Source of the DNA: Pseudomonadota bacterium
Lineage (GTDB): Bacteria > Pseudomonadota > Gammaproteobacteria > Burkholderiales > Burkholderiaceae_B
DNA length: 24,439 nucleotides
NCBI GenBank assembly: GCA_023427085.1
Contig: JAEZBO010000255.1
Location: 1-24,439, forward strand
Reading direction: 5' to 3'
Numbering within the stretch: position 1 is the first letter of the stretch; each line of letters begins with the position of its first letter. The notes below the pieces were generated by a model. That model saw only the letters and a program-made list of their open reading frames with translations, was not told the origin of the DNA and searched no databases. Made by a program: the position numbers and the translations under genes. Positions 22,782 through 24,439 of this stretch are shown here, piece by piece.

Positions 22782-22787
22782 CCGCTC

Positions 22788-22820
22788 TCGCGCAGCCACG
22801 CATGGCGTGGCTCTACCCGG
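22788..22820 (-). repeat. GTAG-type REP (SMAG-like) element, unit 2
   Basis: A second copy identical over 33 bases to the first, same orientation, starting 39 bases after it. The pair forms a tandem dimer. Confidence 0.75.
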
Positions 22821-22892
22821 GGCCCGCACCCCCCCACACCCCGCCAACCTGCGCTCCGCTAAACTGCCCACCTCACGTAACGGATCTCCCCC

Positions 22893-23300
22893 ATGACCGC
22901 TGAAATCCTTGTCCCCGTGTCCTTCGGTGAACTGCTCGACAAGATCTCGATTCTGCAGATCAAGTCCGAGCGCATCAGCGACGAGGCCAAGCTGGCCAAC
23001 ATCCGCACCGAACTGAGCGCGCTGGAAAAGACCTGGATGGCGCACCCGGCCGGGGTCAAGGACATCGCGCGCCTGCGTGCCGAGCTCAAGGCGGTCAACG
23101 AGCGCCTGTGGGACATCGAAGACAACATCCGCCTGCAGGACAAGGCGCAGGCCTTCGACGACCATTTCGTCGAGCTGGCGCGCAGCGTCTACCAGCAGAA
23201 CGATGAGCGCGCCCGCATCAAGAAGGACATCAACCTGGCGCTGGGCTCGCTCTACGTGGAAGAGAAGTCGTACAAGGATTACGCGCCGCGCGGCGCGTAA
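22893..23300 (+). CDS. DUF6165 family protein
   Basis: A 135-residue protein with the N-terminal block ILVPVSFGELLDKISILQIKSERI, which I recall as the DUF6165 signature. It is highly charged and largely helical, with a likely coiled coil across residues 30-110 (LSALEKTW, LRAELKAVNERLWDIEDNIRLQD). It has no signal peptide or membrane segment. Members are often found next to LPS and glycan glycosyltransferase genes, as here, but the function is unknown. The ribosome-binding site is weak (GGATCT). The last seven codons and stop lie in a perfect palindrome shared with the convergent glycosyltransferase gene, so both proteins end DYAPRGA. Confidence 0.87.
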   Translation: MTAEILVPVSFGELLDKISILQIKSERISDEAKLANIRTELSALEKTWMAHPAGVKDIARLRAELKAVNERLWDIEDNIRLQDKAQAFDDHFVELARSVYQQNDERARIKKDINLALGSLYVEEKSYKDYAPRGA

Positions 23301-23302
23301 TC
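23277..23302. repeat. Perfect 26-bp palindrome at overlapping gene ends
   Basis: GATTACGCGCCGC and its exact reverse complement abut with no spacer. It holds the stop codon and last seven codons of the genes on both strands, overlapping them by 22 bases (23279-23300). It could fold into a strong hairpin in either transcript, but there is no T-tract. Confidence 0.9.
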
Positions 23303-24334
23303 GGCGACATACCGTTCGAAGGCGGCGATGCCGTCCTCGACGGTGATCAACTGCATCACGTCGTCGAACTCGACCTTCGCGCCCCACTTCAGTTCGCTGG
23401 CCGGTTTGCCCAGGAACTTGCGCGCGGCATCGTCGTAACGGTCCACGCAGTAGCGGCGGTCGGAGTAGGGGCCGCTGCGGTGCGGGTTGCTCGCTGCATG
23501 CAGGCCCAGCACCTTGGTGCCCATCGCGTTGGCGATATGCATCGGGCCCGAGTCGGGCGTCATCACCAGCGCGGCGCGCGCCAACAGCGCCGGCAGCTGC
23601 TTGAGCGTGTCCTTGCCGACCAGGTCCAGCGCCGGCGTGGCCAGCTGGGCCTGGATCGCATCGGCCATGCCGCGCTCCAGTTCGCTGCGCCCACCGCACA
23701 GCACCACCCGCCAGCCGCGTGAGGTGGCGTGGTTGGCCACGGCCGCATAGCGGTCGGCATACCAGTTGCGGCGCACATGGCTGGAGCAGGGCGAGATCAT
23801 CAGCACCGGGCGGCCATCGTCGGTCCACTGGGCGTTGGCCCACTCGACCGCGGCCGGCGGCACGGCCAGGTCCCAGCTGACCTCGGTCTGCTTCAGGCCG
23901 AGCGGTTCGCAGAAGCTGCCGATCGCATCCAGCACATGGATGCCGGGGCGGTCGGGGATGCGCTCATTGATAAACAGCCCGTGAAGATCCTTGGAGCGGG
24001 CCTTGTCGTAGCCAATGCGGCGCTTGGCCGGCACGAAGGCGGACAGCACGTTGGCACGGAAAGCCACCTGCATCTGCAGCAGCGCATCGAAGCGCCCGGC
24101 GGGAAGGCTGTCGCGCAGGGCACGCATGCCGGCCAGGCCGGTCTTCTTGTCGTAGCTGTGGAAGGTCACGCCTGGCAGGCCATCGAGCAGCTTGTGGCCT
24201 GCCTTGTCGATGATCCAGTGCAGCGACACCCCGGGATCGGCCTGCTGCAGGGTGCGTACCAGCGGCACCACATGGGTCACGTCCCCCAGCGCGGACAAAC
24301 GCAAAAGACACAAGGAAGAGGACGTTGGTGCCAT
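23279..24334 (-). CDS. Glycosyltransferase family 9 (heptosyltransferase-like) protein
   Basis: Predicted 351-residue cytoplasmic enzyme of the ADP-heptose:LPS heptosyltransferase family, expected to add a sugar to the LPS inner core. It starts with the family signature LCLLRLSALGDVTHVVPLVRTLQ. The C-terminal half has MISPCSSHVRRNWYADRYAAVA, LCGGRSELE, and MTPDSGPMHIANAMGTKVLGLHAASNPHRSGPY, the donor-binding region. It could be WaaC- or WaaF-like or a relative with another sugar; sequence alone does not decide. It is divergent from kdkA (Kdo kinase) with 21 bases between starts, supporting a role in LPS core. Its C-terminus overlaps the convergent DUF6165 gene by 22 bases. Confidence 0.92.
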   Translation of the reverse strand: MAPTSSSLCLLRLSALGDVTHVVPLVRTLQQADPGVSLHWIIDKAGHKLLDGLPGVTFHSYDKKTGLAGMRALRDSLPAGRFDALLQMQVAFRANVLSAFVPAKRRIGYDKARSKDLHGLFINERIPDRPGIHVLDAIGSFCEPLGLKQTEVSWDLAVPPAAVEWANAQWTDDGRPVLMISPCSSHVRRNWYADRYAAVANHATSRGWRVVLCGGRSELERGMADAIQAQLATPALDLVGKDTLKQLPALLARAALVMTPDSGPMHIANAMGTKVLGLHAASNPHRSGPYSDRRYCVDRYDDAARKFLGKPASELKWGAKVEFDDVMQLITVEDGIAAFERYVADYAPRGA

Positions 24335-24355
24335 GGTGTTGTTAGACTCGAAGGA

Positions 24356-24439
24356 ATGGTCGCATTCGACGCCACTGAAGCGCTGACGCCCTGCCGCGAT
24401 GGACGCGGTATCGGTGCCATTCTGTTCGACCGCGAAGCC
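24356..24439 (+). CDS. kdkA: 3-deoxy-D-manno-octulosonic acid (Kdo) kinase, 3'-truncated
   Basis: Only the first 28 codons are in the window: MVAFDATEALTPCRDGRGIG, then AILFDREA. This matches the N-terminus of xanthomonad KdkA as I recall it (MV-FDATEAL, GAILFDRE). KdkA phosphorylates Kdo of the LPS inner core using ATP, in place of a second Kdo. The kinase domain lies beyond the window. AAGGA directly abuts the ATG, so spacing is unusually short. The divergent heptosyltransferase-family gene fits an LPS-core locus. Confidence is limited by the short length. Confidence 0.75.
   Translation, partial: MVAFDATEALTPCRDGRGIGAILFDREA

Larger units (their letters stand above)
22393..22892. other. 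500-bp gene-free, hairpin-rich intergenic region
   Basis: No frame here shows recognisable protein features; open frames on both strands are GC-driven and run through the repeats. The stretch contains at least seven short perfect palindromes, a duplicated block of about 70 bases, and two tandem GTAG-type elements, listed separately. The final 70 bases before the DUF6165 start are plain sequence that must hold its promoter, though I see no convincing -35/-10 pair. Confidence 0.7.

Noticed and set aside
22455..22820. CRISPR array
   Set aside because: Repeat units differ from each other, spacing is irregular, and no cas gene is present; the units are palindromic REP-like repeats.

Overview
The window reads as two unrelated high-GC proteobacterial genomes joined inside one gene. 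Positions 1 to about 10,430 look like an alphaproteobacterium of the Sphingomonadales: a trigger factor with a long Ala/Lys-rich tail, a DUF3297 protein, a ClpP and ClpX N-terminus of alphaproteobacterial type, and TonB-dependent receptors with a sphingomonad-style plug. Positions from about 10,485 to the end look like a Xanthomonadaceae gammaproteobacterium, most likely Stenotrophomonas: xanthomonad ClpX body, Lon with an Ala/Lys insert, HU, PpiD, KdkA, and GTAG-type palindromic repeats. The switch falls within a 54-base interval of the highly conserved ClpX zinc-finger region. A chimeric (metagenomic) assembly is the simplest explanation, although the fused clpX frame is intact. Taxonomic attribution rests on remembered family sequences, since no database search was possible.

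Left part. A 5'-truncated Na+/H+ antiporter (nhaA, +) meets DUF3297 (-) tail to tail, followed by a small acidic proline-rich protein (-), tRNA-Leu(UAG) and trigger factor (tig, +). Between tig and clpP lies a three-gene minus-strand cassette: TonB-dependent receptor, secreted peptide-amidase-like enzyme, and a second paralogous receptor. clpP (+) then leads to clpX.

Right part. clpX ends at a strong terminator, followed by lon, then hupB with its own promoter and hairpin leader. A tRNA block follows (Val-UAC, then three identical Asp-GUC), then ppiD. The cluster mltD-gloB (-) / yafS-like methyltransferase, rnhA, dnaQ (+) matches the gene order known from E. coli. Next come a PP2C-type phosphatase (-), tRNA-Ser(CGA), a gene-free stretch of about 500 bp full of hairpins and repeats, a DUF6165 protein, a convergent heptosyltransferase-family gene, and the first 28 codons of kdkA.

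Functional themes. Protein folding and ATP-dependent proteolysis (tig, clpP, clpX, lon, ppiD) dominate the centre. Outer-membrane uptake of a peptide-like substrate is the suggested theme of the left cassette. Peptidoglycan turnover, methylglyoxal detoxification, replication fidelity and LPS-core synthesis occupy the right end. I found no phage, CRISPR array or transposase gene. The most unusual features are the intragenic species switch, the receptor-amidase-receptor cassette, the hairpin-rich repeat region, and a perfect palindrome that gives two convergent genes identical C-termini.
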